Shown one piece after another: positions 27,841 through 35,813 of a DNA stretch of 64,000 nt. The stretch's first letter is position 1. Each line of letters begins with the position of its first letter. Source of the stretch: Saccharicrinis sp963665705 (GTDB lineage Bacteria > Bacteroidota > Bacteroidia > Bacteroidales > Marinilabiliaceae); the NCBI GenBank assembly GCA_963665705.1, contig OY762448.1, positions 3,906,001-3,970,000 on the forward strand, written 5' to 3'. The notes under the pieces were generated by a model that saw only the letters and a program-made list of their open reading frames with translations, did no database searches and was not told where the DNA came from. The position numbers were made by a program, and so were the translations under genes.

Positions 27841-28515
27841 TTAGTCTTTTAGATATTTATATACTAAACCACCCAAAACGGCACCAGCTATAGGAAAAAT
27901 AATAAATAACCAAAGTTGCGACAAAGCCCAATCACCAACAAACACAGCTTGACTTATACTTCGCGCAGGATTTACAGAAGTATTTGTTACAGGTATGCTT
28001 ATTAGATGAATTAATGTCAATGCCAATCCAATAGCAATACCAGCAAATCCCTTTGGTGCCTTTTCATCAGTTGATCCTAATATTATTAACAAAAACATAA
28101 ATGTCATTACAAATTCTGATATAATTGCAGCTGTCATACTATAACCTCCGGGTGAGTGTTCTCCATATCCATTAGCTGCAAAACTCCCAATTTCACTCCC
28201 ATTACCCTTTGCTATAAAAAACAATACTGCAGCTGCAGAAATTGCACCTAATATCTGAGAAATTATATAAGTTAATACTTCTTTTGAATTAATTCTTCCT
28301 CCTATCCACAAACCAAAAGTAACAGCTGGATTTAAGTGTGCTCCTGATATAGGTCCGAGTGAATAAGCTATTGTGAGAACAGTTAGACCGAATGCTAAGG
28401 AAACACCTAGCAATCCAATACCAACATCAGGGAATCCGGCAGCTAAAACAGCACTACCACATCCTCCTAGTACAAGCCAAAACGTACCTAAAAATTCTGC
28501 AAGACTTTTTTTCAT
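27841..28515 (-). CDS. aqpZ: Aquaporin Z-like water channel
   Basis: 224 aa, six predicted membrane helices. Two half-helices carry the NPA signatures: Asn62-Pro-Ala ('SGAHLNPAVTFG') and Asn182-Pro-Ala ('TNTSVNPARSIS'). The selectivity-filter residues Phe42, His170, Thr179 and Arg185 correspond to the narrow, water-selective AqpZ type (Thr replaces the commoner Cys) and not to glycerol facilitators. It allows fast water flow across the inner membrane during osmotic shifts. It stands alone: gene-free DNA on one side, the mobile element on the other, its own terminator. Probably a chromosomal gene flanking the element. Confidence 0.95.
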   Translation of the reverse strand: MKKSLAEFLGTFWLVLGGCGSAVLAAGFPDVGIGLLGVSLAFGLTVLTIAYSLGPISGAHLNPAVTFGLWIGGRINSKEVLTYIISQILGAISAAAVLFFIAKGNGSEIGSFAANGYGEHSPGGYSMTAAIISEFVMTFMFLLIILGSTDEKAPKGFAGIAIGLALTLIHLISIPVTNTSVNPARSISQAVFVGDWALSQLWLFIIFPIAGAVLGGLVYKYLKD

Positions 28516-28699
28516 ATTCTAAAATTTTAATAAACCTTACTCATATGGCTTTTCAGTATGCGCCCTGTTTTTAGAGTGGTTTCTAGTCTCCACTTTTATT
28601 TATTTCTAATTTAGACATTATCGGTATAAAATTCCACATTATATTTCGATTTAATCATATTCTTCTCTTTTTAAACCTCTAATATCTAATTCCATATAA

Positions 28700-28731
28700 C
28701 AACAAAAGGCCCTTACATTTCTGCAAGGACC
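28700..28731 (-). terminator. Terminator closing the element's minus-strand transcript
   Basis: On the minus strand GGTCCTTGCA pairs with TGTAAGGGCC (two G-U pairs) around a GAAA loop, followed by TTTTGTTGTT, 37 bases after the stop of the 60-aa gene. Confidence 0.65.
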
Positions 28732-28767
28732 TTCATGACCACAAACCTAACTTACATCAAAGAAAAA

Positions 28768-28950
28768 CTAAACGTCTTTCTTTCTACCAAACCAATATTT
28801 TAGCAACATAGATACAAAGTAACTTACTACAGTTCCTATAGCAGCAAATACAACCGTTTCTAATAAATCAGAGAGAAATAAGCTTTTACCTAACGTCACA
28901 AAGCATCCTCCTAAAAATCCTATTTTCCCGTTTTGTTGTATATCTGCCAT
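28768..28950 (-). CDS. Small single-pass membrane protein of the integrative element
   Basis: 60 aa. One transmembrane segment at about 27-51 ('LLETVVFAAIGTVVSYFVSMLLKYWF') followed by a positively charged tail (GRKKDV). No family recognised. It is followed by a clear terminator and shares strand with the 251-aa gene, so it is likely expressed. In phage-like clusters small one-helix proteins near a holin are often lysis accessories, but that is inference. Confidence 0.6.
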   Translation of the reverse strand: MADIQQNGKIGFLGGCFVTLGKSLFLSDLLETVVFAAIGTVVSYFVSMLLKYWFGRKKDV

Positions 28951-29121
28951 AACTGTTCTTTATCTACTAACTTTAATTAGAGCTACTCTTTAGCCTTAAG
29001 TTTTTGTTATAGAAAGTTCAAATACAAGGCGTGTAAAAAATTCAAACCGCATATACTAACGTATTTGAGGATTTGGATTTTGAGCAACAACGCAGTAGTT
29101 GGCTTTCTTTACAAAAACTTA

Positions 29122-29877
29122 TTATGGAGTATCTATGGCAACCATTGCCAAAGCTCTACTCTCTTGGCTATTGATTAAATAATACTCACCATTTACCTCC
29201 TGGTAATATTCTGCCCCTAATACCACAAAAACCGGGAAAGTACTATTAGCTGATACTGATGAGGTAAGATTCACCTCTACAGGATCTGTAGAACCAATTT
29301 CTACGGCATCTGACTGTACCACGTCAACTTCATATTCACTGTTCTCAAAATCAACAGCTGCAACTCCAACGGTAAACCTCACCACATCTCCGCCTTCAAC
29401 TCTTACCAATTCAAGGCTGGGATTTGCAAAGTCTACAACAATGCTAGCCTGCCCGGTGGCACGGTCAAATGCAACTGTATGTGCTACTTTAACCATATCA
29501 TCCAAGCCATTGTTCCTGTTAAACTCAAATCCTTGCAATAGTGATAAATCACCAGCTAACACGGTTCTTTCTCCACGCTTATTGGTAGTATCCGCTTTAA
29601 TTACCTTAAGTAAATTAGTTGTTAACCTACTTGCCACACGATTATCCGCAGATTTAGAAATAGGCACTTTCAATGCATTTCGCATTAGCTTACTTGCTTT
29701 ACCTGCCCTCCCAAACTCTTCTCCATTTTCACGAGTACGTGCAAATGCCGGATCATTTTTAATTCGATCACCATCAACACCACCTTTTGATCGCGCCAGG
29801 TAATCTCCTCCACTCTTGTAAAAAGACAAATCCCCTATTCGTCCTTCCAACTTAATTACTCCTTTTTGTCTTGCCAT
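29122..29877 (-). CDS. Conserved Bacteroidota protein of unknown function (251 aa)
   Basis: No signal peptide or membrane segment. The N-terminal 100 residues are basic and highly patterned ('KLEGRIGDLSFYKSGGDYLA', 'RSKGGVDGDRI', 'DPAFARTRENGEEFGRAGKA'), the remainder is acidic and beta-rich ('VVDFANPSLELVRVEGGDVV', 'VVLGAEYYQEVNGEYYLI'). I recall similar N-termini in hypothetical proteins of other Bacteroidota, but no defined function. The basic-head and beta-rich-body layout and the position beside holin and DUF5675 genes make a structural or nucleoid/virion-associated role possible; this is a guess. It is divergent from the 67-aa gene at 30067 with a shared 189-bp control region. Confidence 0.75.
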   Translation of the reverse strand: MARQKGVIKLEGRIGDLSFYKSGGDYLARSKGGVDGDRIKNDPAFARTRENGEEFGRAGKASKLMRNALKVPISKSADNRVASRLTTNLLKVIKADTTNKRGERTVLAGDLSLLQGFEFNRNNGLDDMVKVAHTVAFDRATGQASIVVDFANPSLELVRVEGGDVVRFTVGVAAVDFENSEYEVDVVQSDAVEIGSTDPVEVNLTSSVSANSTFPVFVVLGAEYYQEVNGEYYLINSQESRALAMVAIDTP

Positions 29878-29943
29878 AACAATCTCATTTTTAAATTATC
29901 ATCAGAAAAGTAAAAGCATAAATAGCAGTCATACAAATACAAG

Positions 29944-30065
29944 TGTCCAATATGTCCCTAAATGTCCTTTTTAGCCCATAATGGCCTTTATAAAAAACCA
30001 TTTTCACTATCTTAGACTTATGGATGAGGTATATGATCCCCATACTTTAAGTAGAGATAAAGTAT
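29944..30065. promoter_or_regulatory. Divergent control region with palindrome and TGTCC boxes
   Basis: A perfect inverted repeat ATACTTTA-N8-TAAAGTAT (30042-30065) abuts the ATG of the 67-aa helix-turn-helix gene, a position suited to autoregulation. Three TGTCC boxes (29944, 29953, 29963) are spaced 9-10 bases. The last two read TGTCCCTAAATGTCC, resembling the iteron TGTCCCGAAAATGTAC at 32.5 kb. Confidence 0.5.
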
Positions 30066-30066
30066 A

Positions 30067-30270
30067 ATGAGTATTAAGACAAAACGGGTTTGCATCTACC
30101 CTAAAGATGTACAAAGAATAACAGGTAAAAGTGAAAAGTCAGGTCAACGATTATTGCAAAAAATCCGTAAGGAGCTCGGTAAAGAAGAACACCAGTTTGT
30201 AACTTCCAAAGAGTTTGCAGATTATTCCGGCATTTCGCTTCATGTAATTCAGGAATATTTAGTGGATTAA
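30067..30270 (+). CDS. Small helix-turn-helix-like protein of the element
   Basis: 67 aa, mostly helical and basic ('CIYPKDVQRITGKSEKSGQR', 'LLQKIRKELGKEEHQFVTSK', 'EFADYSGISLHVIQEYLV'). The repeated short-helix pattern resembles DNA-binding helix-turn-helix proteins common beside Bacteroidota integrases. It is the only plus-strand gene of the element. A palindrome immediately upstream suggests self-repression. Exact family not identified. Confidence 0.7.
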   Translation: MSIKTKRVCIYPKDVQRITGKSEKSGQRLLQKIRKELGKEEHQFVTSKEFADYSGISLHVIQEYLVD

Positions 30271-30336
30271 GTTTCTATAATTTCACTTTACTCAATCACT
30301 ACACTTTCTTCTCATTCATTTTGGTCTCGTTTAGTA

Positions 30337-30798
30337 TCAAACACAATATTCCTCATCTTTGTAAGTAATCCACACTTCCTCTCCAACAACAAGCTCATTG
30401 GCTATAATCGGATATATCCGTTTGTAAGCTATGGCACTGTTATTAATCCGGCCTTCCTGGTTAATATTGGATATGGAAGTATCTCCAACCAACAGGCAAC
30501 CTGCAGTGTCATCATCATCGTTTCCAATATGCAGGAGTATCCACTTAAAACCTGGCACATTCGTAATATGAAGCATACCTTTATGCATTCCAGGAAACTT
30601 CTGATTATATCTTTGGTGGTGGGATCCTTCCTTTCGTAACTGCACTTGATATCTACCTGCAGGTATTCGGGTTTCTCCAGAAACTTTTATTTCTCTTTGC
30701 TCATCTTCCAGCGTGTAACATGCAAACACACCTTCAACAAAAAGAAGCCCTAATGTACTTTCCTTTCCTGCGCTATAGCGCAATACTGTTAATTCCAT
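30337..30798 (-). CDS. DUF5675 family protein
   Basis: 153 aa. Recognised by 'LLFVEGVFACYTLEDEQREI', 'KVSGETRIPAGRYQVQLRKE', 'HKGMLHITNVPGFKWILLHI', 'GNDDDDTAGCLLVGDT'. The buried His, Asp and Cys residues ('LLHIGND...TAGCLLVG') look like an L,D-transpeptidase/YkuD-like core, so cell-wall binding or cleavage is conceivable, but the family is formally uncharacterised. It follows the holin-like gene by 11 bases, as in a phage lysis cassette. Confidence 0.8.
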   Translation of the reverse strand: MELTVLRYSAGKESTLGLLFVEGVFACYTLEDEQREIKVSGETRIPAGRYQVQLRKEGSHHQRYNQKFPGMHKGMLHITNVPGFKWILLHIGNDDDDTAGCLLVGDTSISNINQEGRINNSAIAYKRIYPIIANELVVGEEVWITYKDEEYCV

Positions 30799-30808
30799 AG
30801 TTATTAGT

Positions 30809-31381
30809 TTAAAATTTGATTTGAGATTTTACTGGTACTTGGTTAGCTATCGTTTTATCCTTATCTGCAGAGCTTTTACTGGATCCAAAAAAATACGACA
30901 AAACCATACTAAATCCGGCAACCAATGCTCCAAACAATTGATTGATTGGTCCGTTGTTGCTTGTCTTCTGCGCATTATCACCAATGATCATTACGGAGAT
31001 AAGACCAAAGAAACCGATTACCACAACAATGGCCAAGGCCATCATAAGCCAATCTCGTTGACCTGTGGCTTTTGCCAGTTCTGTTTCACGTAAACGGGCA
31101 TTTTGCTTATCCAGCTGATAAGCTTTTGATTCTTCCAGTTCAATAATGGTAGCTTGCAAGGCAAGTTTCTCCAGCTCAATCTTTTGATTAATTTCAAACT
31201 CTTTCAATTTCACGATGAGGTCTGGATGAGTGGATAAAGATTGTTGAAAATGTTCCTCATCATGGAAATGAATACCTGTTACTGATTTGATTAATTCAAA
31301 TACAGGTTTGGCTGTTCCTCCTGTAAACACATTGGCCAACAGAGGTAGCCCCTTTTCAAATAAAACTGTTTTTAGTGACAT
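30809..31381 (-). CDS. Holin-like 3TM family membrane protein
   Basis: 190 aa. Residues 1-40 include an amphipathic segment, 55-105 a charged coiled coil ('LKEFEINQKIELEKLALQAT', 'QNARLRETELAKATGQRDW'), then two membrane helices at about 111-133 and 147-166, and a basic tail. This is the layout of the gene-transfer-agent/phage 'holin of 3TMs' family. Together with DUF5675 it forms a lysis-like pair. No capsid or terminase gene is near, so if functional it would act with a helper phage or has been co-opted. Confidence 0.75.
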   Translation of the reverse strand: MSLKTVLFEKGLPLLANVFTGGTAKPVFELIKSVTGIHFHDEEHFQQSLSTHPDLIVKLKEFEINQKIELEKLALQATIIELEESKAYQLDKQNARLRETELAKATGQRDWLMMALAIVVVIGFFGLISVMIIGDNAQKTSNNGPINQLFGALVAGFSMVLSYFFGSSKSSADKDKTIANQVPVKSQIKF

Positions 31382-31403
31382 AGTTTTAAGTTTATAGATT
31401 TAA

Positions 31404-32051
31404 CTATTTTCTCTTATCGACTGAATTATCAGGAAACGAAAGTACATTCATCATTTCCCGGAGTCTACTTCTCACCCTTGCTCCATATTGTTTCTCAATT
31501 TCTGAAGCATTTAAATTGGTTGTCATATGAGTAACCAATCCATCAGAGATAAACAGGTCGTATCTGGACAAAAGTATTTCTGATAACGCATTACACTCAT
31601 TGCCAAAATGCTTTAGATTTTCTTCAGCTCCTAAATCATCAAAACATATCGTTTTAGGAATCTTTGCTCCTGGTTTTATATCAAAAGATTTCTTGCTATA
31701 CCGGTGAATCACATCATAGCCATCTTTATGAAATTCAAAGCTGATATCCCTGCATGATTTGATCATGTAGCTCCTTGACTCTGGAAGTATCAATCTCATT
31801 AAATGCATTAAAGACGTTTTCCCGGCACCAATAGGTCCGCAAAGCATAATGCCTTTTCGTGGATCCAATCCTTCCTGCCGGGTTAAATTCGTGTCCTGAA
31901 TCATGTAAACAAACAATTTTCGGATAAGGGGCATATCTTCACTCAAAAGTTTAAATCCAACACCATATATCTCTTTTCCTTTTTGAGTGATAAAATCAAG
32001 GCTTTTTTGATAATTATAGATAATTTGATTGTTGCTAATGGTATAAAACAT
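31404..32051 (-). CDS. DnaC-like AAA+ ATPase (helicase loader type)
   Basis: 215 aa. Walker A 'GPIGAGKTS' at about residue 72-80, Walker B 'TICFDDLGAEENL', sensor-1-like 'HMTTNLNASEIEKQYG' and an arginine-finger segment 'GARVRSRLREM', the order seen in DnaC/IstB-type ATPases that load replicative helicase. It ends 22 bases before the holin gene and starts 38 bases after the DnaD-like replication gene, so initiator and loader form one unit. It probably loads the host helicase at the element's own origin. Confidence 0.85.
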   Translation of the reverse strand: MFYTISNNQIIYNYQKSLDFITQKGKEIYGVGFKLLSEDMPLIRKLFVYMIQDTNLTRQEGLDPRKGIMLCGPIGAGKTSLMHLMRLILPESRSYMIKSCRDISFEFHKDGYDVIHRYSKKSFDIKPGAKIPKTICFDDLGAEENLKHFGNECNALSEILLSRYDLFISDGLVTHMTTNLNASEIEKQYGARVRSRLREMMNVLSFPDNSVDKRK

Positions 32052-32089
32052 GATGTAAACTTTTTAATCCTTGTTTTCTCATCATTGAT

Positions 32090-32806
32090 TTAAAGTGGTT
32101 CATTATATCCGGAACCACTAAATGGTTTTGACTCCTGATTCTTGAATGTTTCCTGTTTGCTGTTAGAATTGGTTTCTTTATTTTGAAACTTCTCAACATT
32201 CAGCATCCAATTCCTGGCAGCTGCTTTCCAATCTTTCATTTTTGTTTTTCCACCAACTAACCATCCGATACTCTCGTAATAATTGAAAAATTTTTCGGCT
32301 TCTGTTTTTGTATGACCTTTTTGTTCAAAATAGATTTGAATGTGCTCAATTGGTGGTACTTGAAACGCTTTTTTCTTTTTTTCCTTCATATTATTCTCTT
32401 TTAATTCATTTTGACTTGATTCTTCACTACTATATATATTATGTATATAGTTTATATGTTTATATAATGGGTACACTTTTGGGACAACCCCCGGTACATT
32501 TTCGGGACAACCACTTGTCCCGAAAATGTACATGTTAATCTTACTTCCCATTAAAGAGTCATTGGATGGGATATACTTTATAAAACCACATTCTTCAAGT
32601 TTTTTAATTGAATTATGATATGTAGTTTTTGATCCAATCTTTGACATCCTCATTAGTTCACTCCGATAAATGATTATTGGATTTTCAAATCGGTTTTTGT
32701 TCCAAATTCTGAACAAGGAAATGTAAAGGCTAATATCATGAGCCTTTAATCTTGGCTCCTTGTCCATTCTTGCAAATGCATCCAGCAAATGATGGATGAA
32801 ATTCAT
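32090..32806 (-). CDS. DnaD-like replication initiator containing its own origin repeats
   Basis: 238 aa. Residues 1-95 look like a winged-helix DNA-binding domain ('HDISLYISLFRIWNKNRF', 'SKTTYHNSIKKLEECGFIKY'). Residues about 145-205 match the DnaD-like C-terminal module of phage replisome organisers ('YFEQKGHTKTEAEKFFNYYE', 'KDWKAAARNWML'). Between them is a low-complexity linker whose DNA carries three iterons and an AT-rich tract (32426-32531). Initiator gene with embedded origin, followed by a DnaC-like gene, is the organisation of lambda O-P and similar phage replication modules. This supports autonomous or induced replication of the element. Confidence 0.8.
   Translation of the reverse strand: MNFIHHLLDAFARMDKEPRLKAHDISLYISLFRIWNKNRFENPIIIYRSELMRMSKIGSKTTYHNSIKKLEECGFIKYIPSNDSLMGSKINMYIFGTSGCPENVPGVVPKVYPLYKHINYIHNIYSSEESSQNELKENNMKEKKKKAFQVPPIEHIQIYFEQKGHTKTEAEKFFNYYESIGWLVGGKTKMKDWKAAARNWMLNVEKFQNKETNSNSKQETFKNQESKPFSGSGYNEPL
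32426..32531. other. Candidate replication origin: three iterons plus AT-rich tract
   Basis: Iteron 1 GTACACTTTTGGGACAA at 32471-32487, iteron 2 GTACATTTTCGGGACAA at 32494-32510 (direct, 23 bases apart, 15/17 identical) and iteron 3, an exact inverted copy of iteron 2, at 32515-32531 with a CCAC spacer. Beside them, 32426-32470 is almost pure A/T (TATATATATTATGTATATAG) and could be the unwinding element. All of it lies inside the DnaD-like gene. Confidence 0.7.
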
Positions 32807-32825
32807 TACCTATTTCAAAAAAATA

Positions 32826-33095
32826 TCACCCACATTTATTCTCCGAAATCATGTTATGAATATCATTGAAATCATAATAGATCGTACCTCCTACTTTAGT
32901 AAAAGGTAAGGTTCCACTTACGCGCAAATGCTGGAGCGTTCCTGGTGAAATATTCAAAAGCTCTCGGACTTCATAAGACTTCAACCATTTCTTTTGATTG
33001 TTTCCTGCATTTTGCTTTAGCAGCTTTTTTATATCTGCTAATAATTCAATTTTGAATTCTCTTAAATCGTCTTGTGTGATAATTTCTGTTGCCAT
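32826..33095 (-). CDS. Excisionase/MerR-like helix-turn-helix protein
   Basis: 89 aa from the ATG at 33095; the frame is open to 33197 but that stretch reads through a 30-bp GC palindrome and looks non-coding. The C-terminal half is a standard Bacteroidota helix-turn-helix module ('KKWLKSYEVRELLNISPGTL', 'QHLRVSGTLPFTKVGGTIYY', 'DFNDIHNMI'), preceded by a short coiled coil. Such proteins in CTnDOT-like elements act as excision factors or regulators. 20 bases separate it from the DnaD-like gene. Confidence 0.85.
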   Translation of the reverse strand: MATEIITQDDLREFKIELLADIKKLLKQNAGNNQKKWLKSYEVRELLNISPGTLQHLRVSGTLPFTKVGGTIYYDFNDIHNMISENKCG

Positions 33096-33152
33096 AATTT
33101 TTAATTGATATTGATATGGCACAAAGGAATGTAAAAAGGAAATACGAAAACA

Positions 33153-33182
33153 GTGGTAGGGGGTGGATCCACCCCCTACCAC
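33153..33182. repeat. Perfect 30-bp GC-rich palindrome
   Basis: GTGGTAGGGGGTGGA followed directly by its reverse complement, centred on GGATCC, 58 bases upstream of the helix-turn-helix start and 79 bases beyond the stop of the RteC-like gene. It stands out in DNA that is otherwise about 70% A/T. No T-tract follows, so a terminator is not the obvious reading. Confidence 0.8.
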
Positions 33183-33261
33183 CCCCATGATTACCAATCC
33201 ATTACAAAGGAATATTTTTTTTTACACCACACAATTTGTGCAGTATTATTGTGGTAGTTTT

Positions 33262-34452
33262 TTAATTATTTGATGATCGATATAGCCTAAGAAATAATTC
33301 CTTGATACTTTTTACCGCATATTCCTCCGGATCATAATATTTATTTGACAAGTGTTTGGTTGAAACATTAACACTTCGTAATGAAGAAAAATTATTTGAA
33401 AATAACTTTATAAATTCACCAACATGATCCTTATCTATTTCCATGATCTTATTATCTACTAAAGTGCGCAGGAAATATCCCATCTGTCCTACAGAGAAAT
33501 TAGTTTTAAATTTATTTACGCTTCGAGATTGTATTTTATCTACTTCTGAAATAGATTGTTCCTGGATAATTGTGTAGCTATATTTGTAGTAGTTGATTTC
33601 CTTTTTAATGCAGTTTAATAACATTTGTTTTAGAGTTTCTCCATACGGATAAAAGCCTCTAGAATTTAATTCCGCAATCTGCGATATATTTTTCTTTATT
33701 CGAGATAAGTAATGTATCCTTTTTGATTGATCGTCTATTTCTGTTGCTATATCCTTTATGTTATCTGTAATAAATTGATATATAGAGGTGTGGTTGAAAT
33801 TTGTACTTATTAAATACCTAAAAAGTAACTTCTTCTGTATTTTCTCCTCTTTCTGGTAAGTAACATTTTTAATAATTTCTTTTGGAAAACCGCATATAAA
33901 ATCATTCCAGTAATTGATGGATTGAAAACTAAATCCAATAGTATTCTCATCAAAAACAGACTTTATTAAAAGGCACAGATCAAATACTGATTTATACTGA
34001 ATTGATGCTATATTCTTTTCACTAAATAGTTTGTAAAGCTTTTTTCTAATATTCAGGTACAAAAAAAACGGAACTGGTTGTGCAGTATTAAAATAATCCG
34101 GAAAGCTTTGTTGAAGCAATTCTAAATAACCGATATAAAAATTAACCTTAGGCCTTATTAATTTTTTTCGACACTCATTAAAATAAACACATTCATGATG
34201 GTTAGTATAAAGTAAGTCCAATAACTTTGTAAGGCTGGCCTGGTAATATTGTATCTGCCTTTTAAAAGCTTCAGAGGATTTCTCTTCTGTAGCTAATTTG
34301 TTTAAATGCTGTTTGAGTAGTTTTTTATTTTTTTTGAATTCAATTATTTGATTTTGGATCTGATTATTTTCAAATAATTTGCGAAAAGAACATTCATCAG
34401 GGTTGTTAAGATTATCAACAACCCTGTCAATGTGAGATAATAGGTCTGACAT
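33262..34452 (-). CDS. RteC-like regulatory protein of the integrative element
   Basis: 396 aa, soluble, Lys/Asn-rich. The overall pattern follows RteC of Bacteroides conjugative transposons: N-terminal helical region, 'ECVYFNECRKKLIRPKVNFY' near residue 90 (compare HFFKEIKP... in RteC) and a C-terminal domain 'NFSVGQMGYFLRTLVDNKIM...NVSTKHLSNKYYDPEEYAVK', which is the shared end of RteC-like proteins. RteC of CTnDOT activates excision. The family call rests on pattern memory, not alignment. Positioned between integrase and excisionase-like gene, as expected for a control protein. Confidence 0.6.
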   Translation of the reverse strand: MSDLLSHIDRVVDNLNNPDECSFRKLFENNQIQNQIIEFKKNKKLLKQHLNKLATEEKSSEAFKRQIQYYQASLTKLLDLLYTNHHECVYFNECRKKLIRPKVNFYIGYLELLQQSFPDYFNTAQPVPFFLYLNIRKKLYKLFSEKNIASIQYKSVFDLCLLIKSVFDENTIGFSFQSINYWNDFICGFPKEIIKNVTYQKEEKIQKKLLFRYLISTNFNHTSIYQFITDNIKDIATEIDDQSKRIHYLSRIKKNISQIAELNSRGFYPYGETLKQMLLNCIKKEINYYKYSYTIIQEQSISEVDKIQSRSVNKFKTNFSVGQMGYFLRTLVDNKIMEIDKDHVGEFIKLFSNNFSSLRSVNVSTKHLSNKYYDPEEYAVKSIKELFLRLYRSSNN

Positions 34453-34562
34453 TTGATTTTATGATTAGATTTAAAAATATAGTTAAATGATTGATAATAG
34501 TTTACAATTATTTAACATTACAAATCAAATGCCAAGTTTTAAGTTCATTTTTTATGTTACAC

Positions 34563-35813
34563 TCAAGAACATTTATTTATTTTATCTTTTTGATTATTAA
34601 GTTTATCCTTCAACTTATGCATATCTTCACTTATCTTGGTTTTTAACACCCTTGCATATATCATTGTGGTTGATAAATTAGAATGCCCCAATACTTTACT
34701 CACAGTTTCTATTGGCACTCCATTGCTTAACGTAACTGTAGTGGCAAATGTATGCCTTGCCATATGAAAAGTAAGACTCTTATGTATTCCACACATATCT
34801 CCAACTTCTTTTAAATAACTGTTTAACTTTTGATTGGACAATTTAGGAAATAAAGTACCATTATTTACAGCTCTAGGATGATCTTTATATTTGTTAATAA
34901 TTCCCCATGCAACAGGTAATATTGGAATATTTACAATCATTTCCGTTTTTTGCCTTGTTGTTTGAATCCAGTGTTCACCATCGATTCCAAGTACAATATT
35001 TTCCGCTGTCAATTTATGCACATCTATATATGACAGGCCTGTATAACATGCAAATACAAACAAATCTTTCACATATTGGAGTCGAGAGATTTTAATGCGT
35101 TTCTTCTTTAATATTTCAAGTTCTTTATCTGTAAGATATTCCCGATCAACCTTAACAAAAGAAAACTTAAATTTCTCAAAAGGATCCTTTGCCATCCATT
35201 CTAATCTTATTCCCATTGATGTAACTTTTCTAAATCTTTCTAAGTGTTTCATTATACCATTATTGGTTAATACCTTATGGTGGTCAATTGGTTTATACTT
35301 TCTCAAATAAGAATCAAACTCTGTTACAAACTGATAATTGACATCTTCTAGATATATATCATCAACTTTTTTTATATCATTTAAATATCTAACTAAATAT
35401 TTGTGCGTTGTAAAGTAGTTTTTTAATGTCCCCGGACTTAATATGCTTGCTTGCGATTCGTTATGATATTGAATTAAGTATAAAAGCGTTTTTCTTTCCT
35501 CTTTATTACCTAAATAAAGATTCTTAAGGATCTCAGGAGTTATACGCTTCTCTTCAAACATCAACTTGTCATAAATACTGAAAATCTTAGTTTTTGCAGA
35601 AGTAATTGATCTGTTTATTCGAAGATAGTCTTTACAAGAAGCCTTAACAAGATCTTTTTTAGAATCCCAGGAAGAAATACTTACACGATGATTAAACGAA
35701 AAATCTACACGTTTTGTATTATATGTTATCCTAAGGTATAACATACCGATTTCAGGACTCTTTTTTGTTGTTCTAAGAAAGAACTTTAAATAAAGTAATT
35801 GATTGGTTGACAT
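34563..35813 (-). CDS. Tyrosine recombinase/integrase of the IntDOT type
   Basis: 416 aa. N-terminal arm-binding domain ('YLKFFLRTTKKSPEIGMLYL'), core-binding SAM-like domain (about 105-205) and catalytic domain (about 225-400). Catalytic residues: Ser261 where most integrases have the first Arg ('CYTGLSYIDV'), Lys289 ('TRQKTE'), His350 and Arg353 ('HMARHTFAT'), His377 and nucleophile Tyr386 ('LGHSNLSTTMIYARV'). The Ser substitution and the spacing match IntDOT of the Bacteroides element CTnDOT. It lies at the right end of the element, 300 bases from the tRNA cluster, with clustered TTACAC boxes upstream. Confidence 0.93.
   Translation of the reverse strand: MSTNQLLYLKFFLRTTKKSPEIGMLYLRITYNTKRVDFSFNHRVSISSWDSKKDLVKASCKDYLRINRSITSAKTKIFSIYDKLMFEEKRITPEILKNLYLGNKEERKTLLYLIQYHNESQASILSPGTLKNYFTTHKYLVRYLNDIKKVDDIYLEDVNYQFVTEFDSYLRKYKPIDHHKVLTNNGIMKHLERFRKVTSMGIRLEWMAKDPFEKFKFSFVKVDREYLTDKELEILKKKRIKISRLQYVKDLFVFACYTGLSYIDVHKLTAENIVLGIDGEHWIQTTRQKTEMIVNIPILPVAWGIINKYKDHPRAVNNGTLFPKLSNQKLNSYLKEVGDMCGIHKSLTFHMARHTFATTVTLSNGVPIETVSKVLGHSNLSTTMIYARVLKTKISEDMHKLKDKLNNQKDKINKCS

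Noticed and set aside
33096..33197. Longer start for the excisionase-like gene
   Set aside because: The extension reads through the 30-bp palindrome and lacks helix-turn-helix family features; the ATG at 33095 gives the standard N-terminus.
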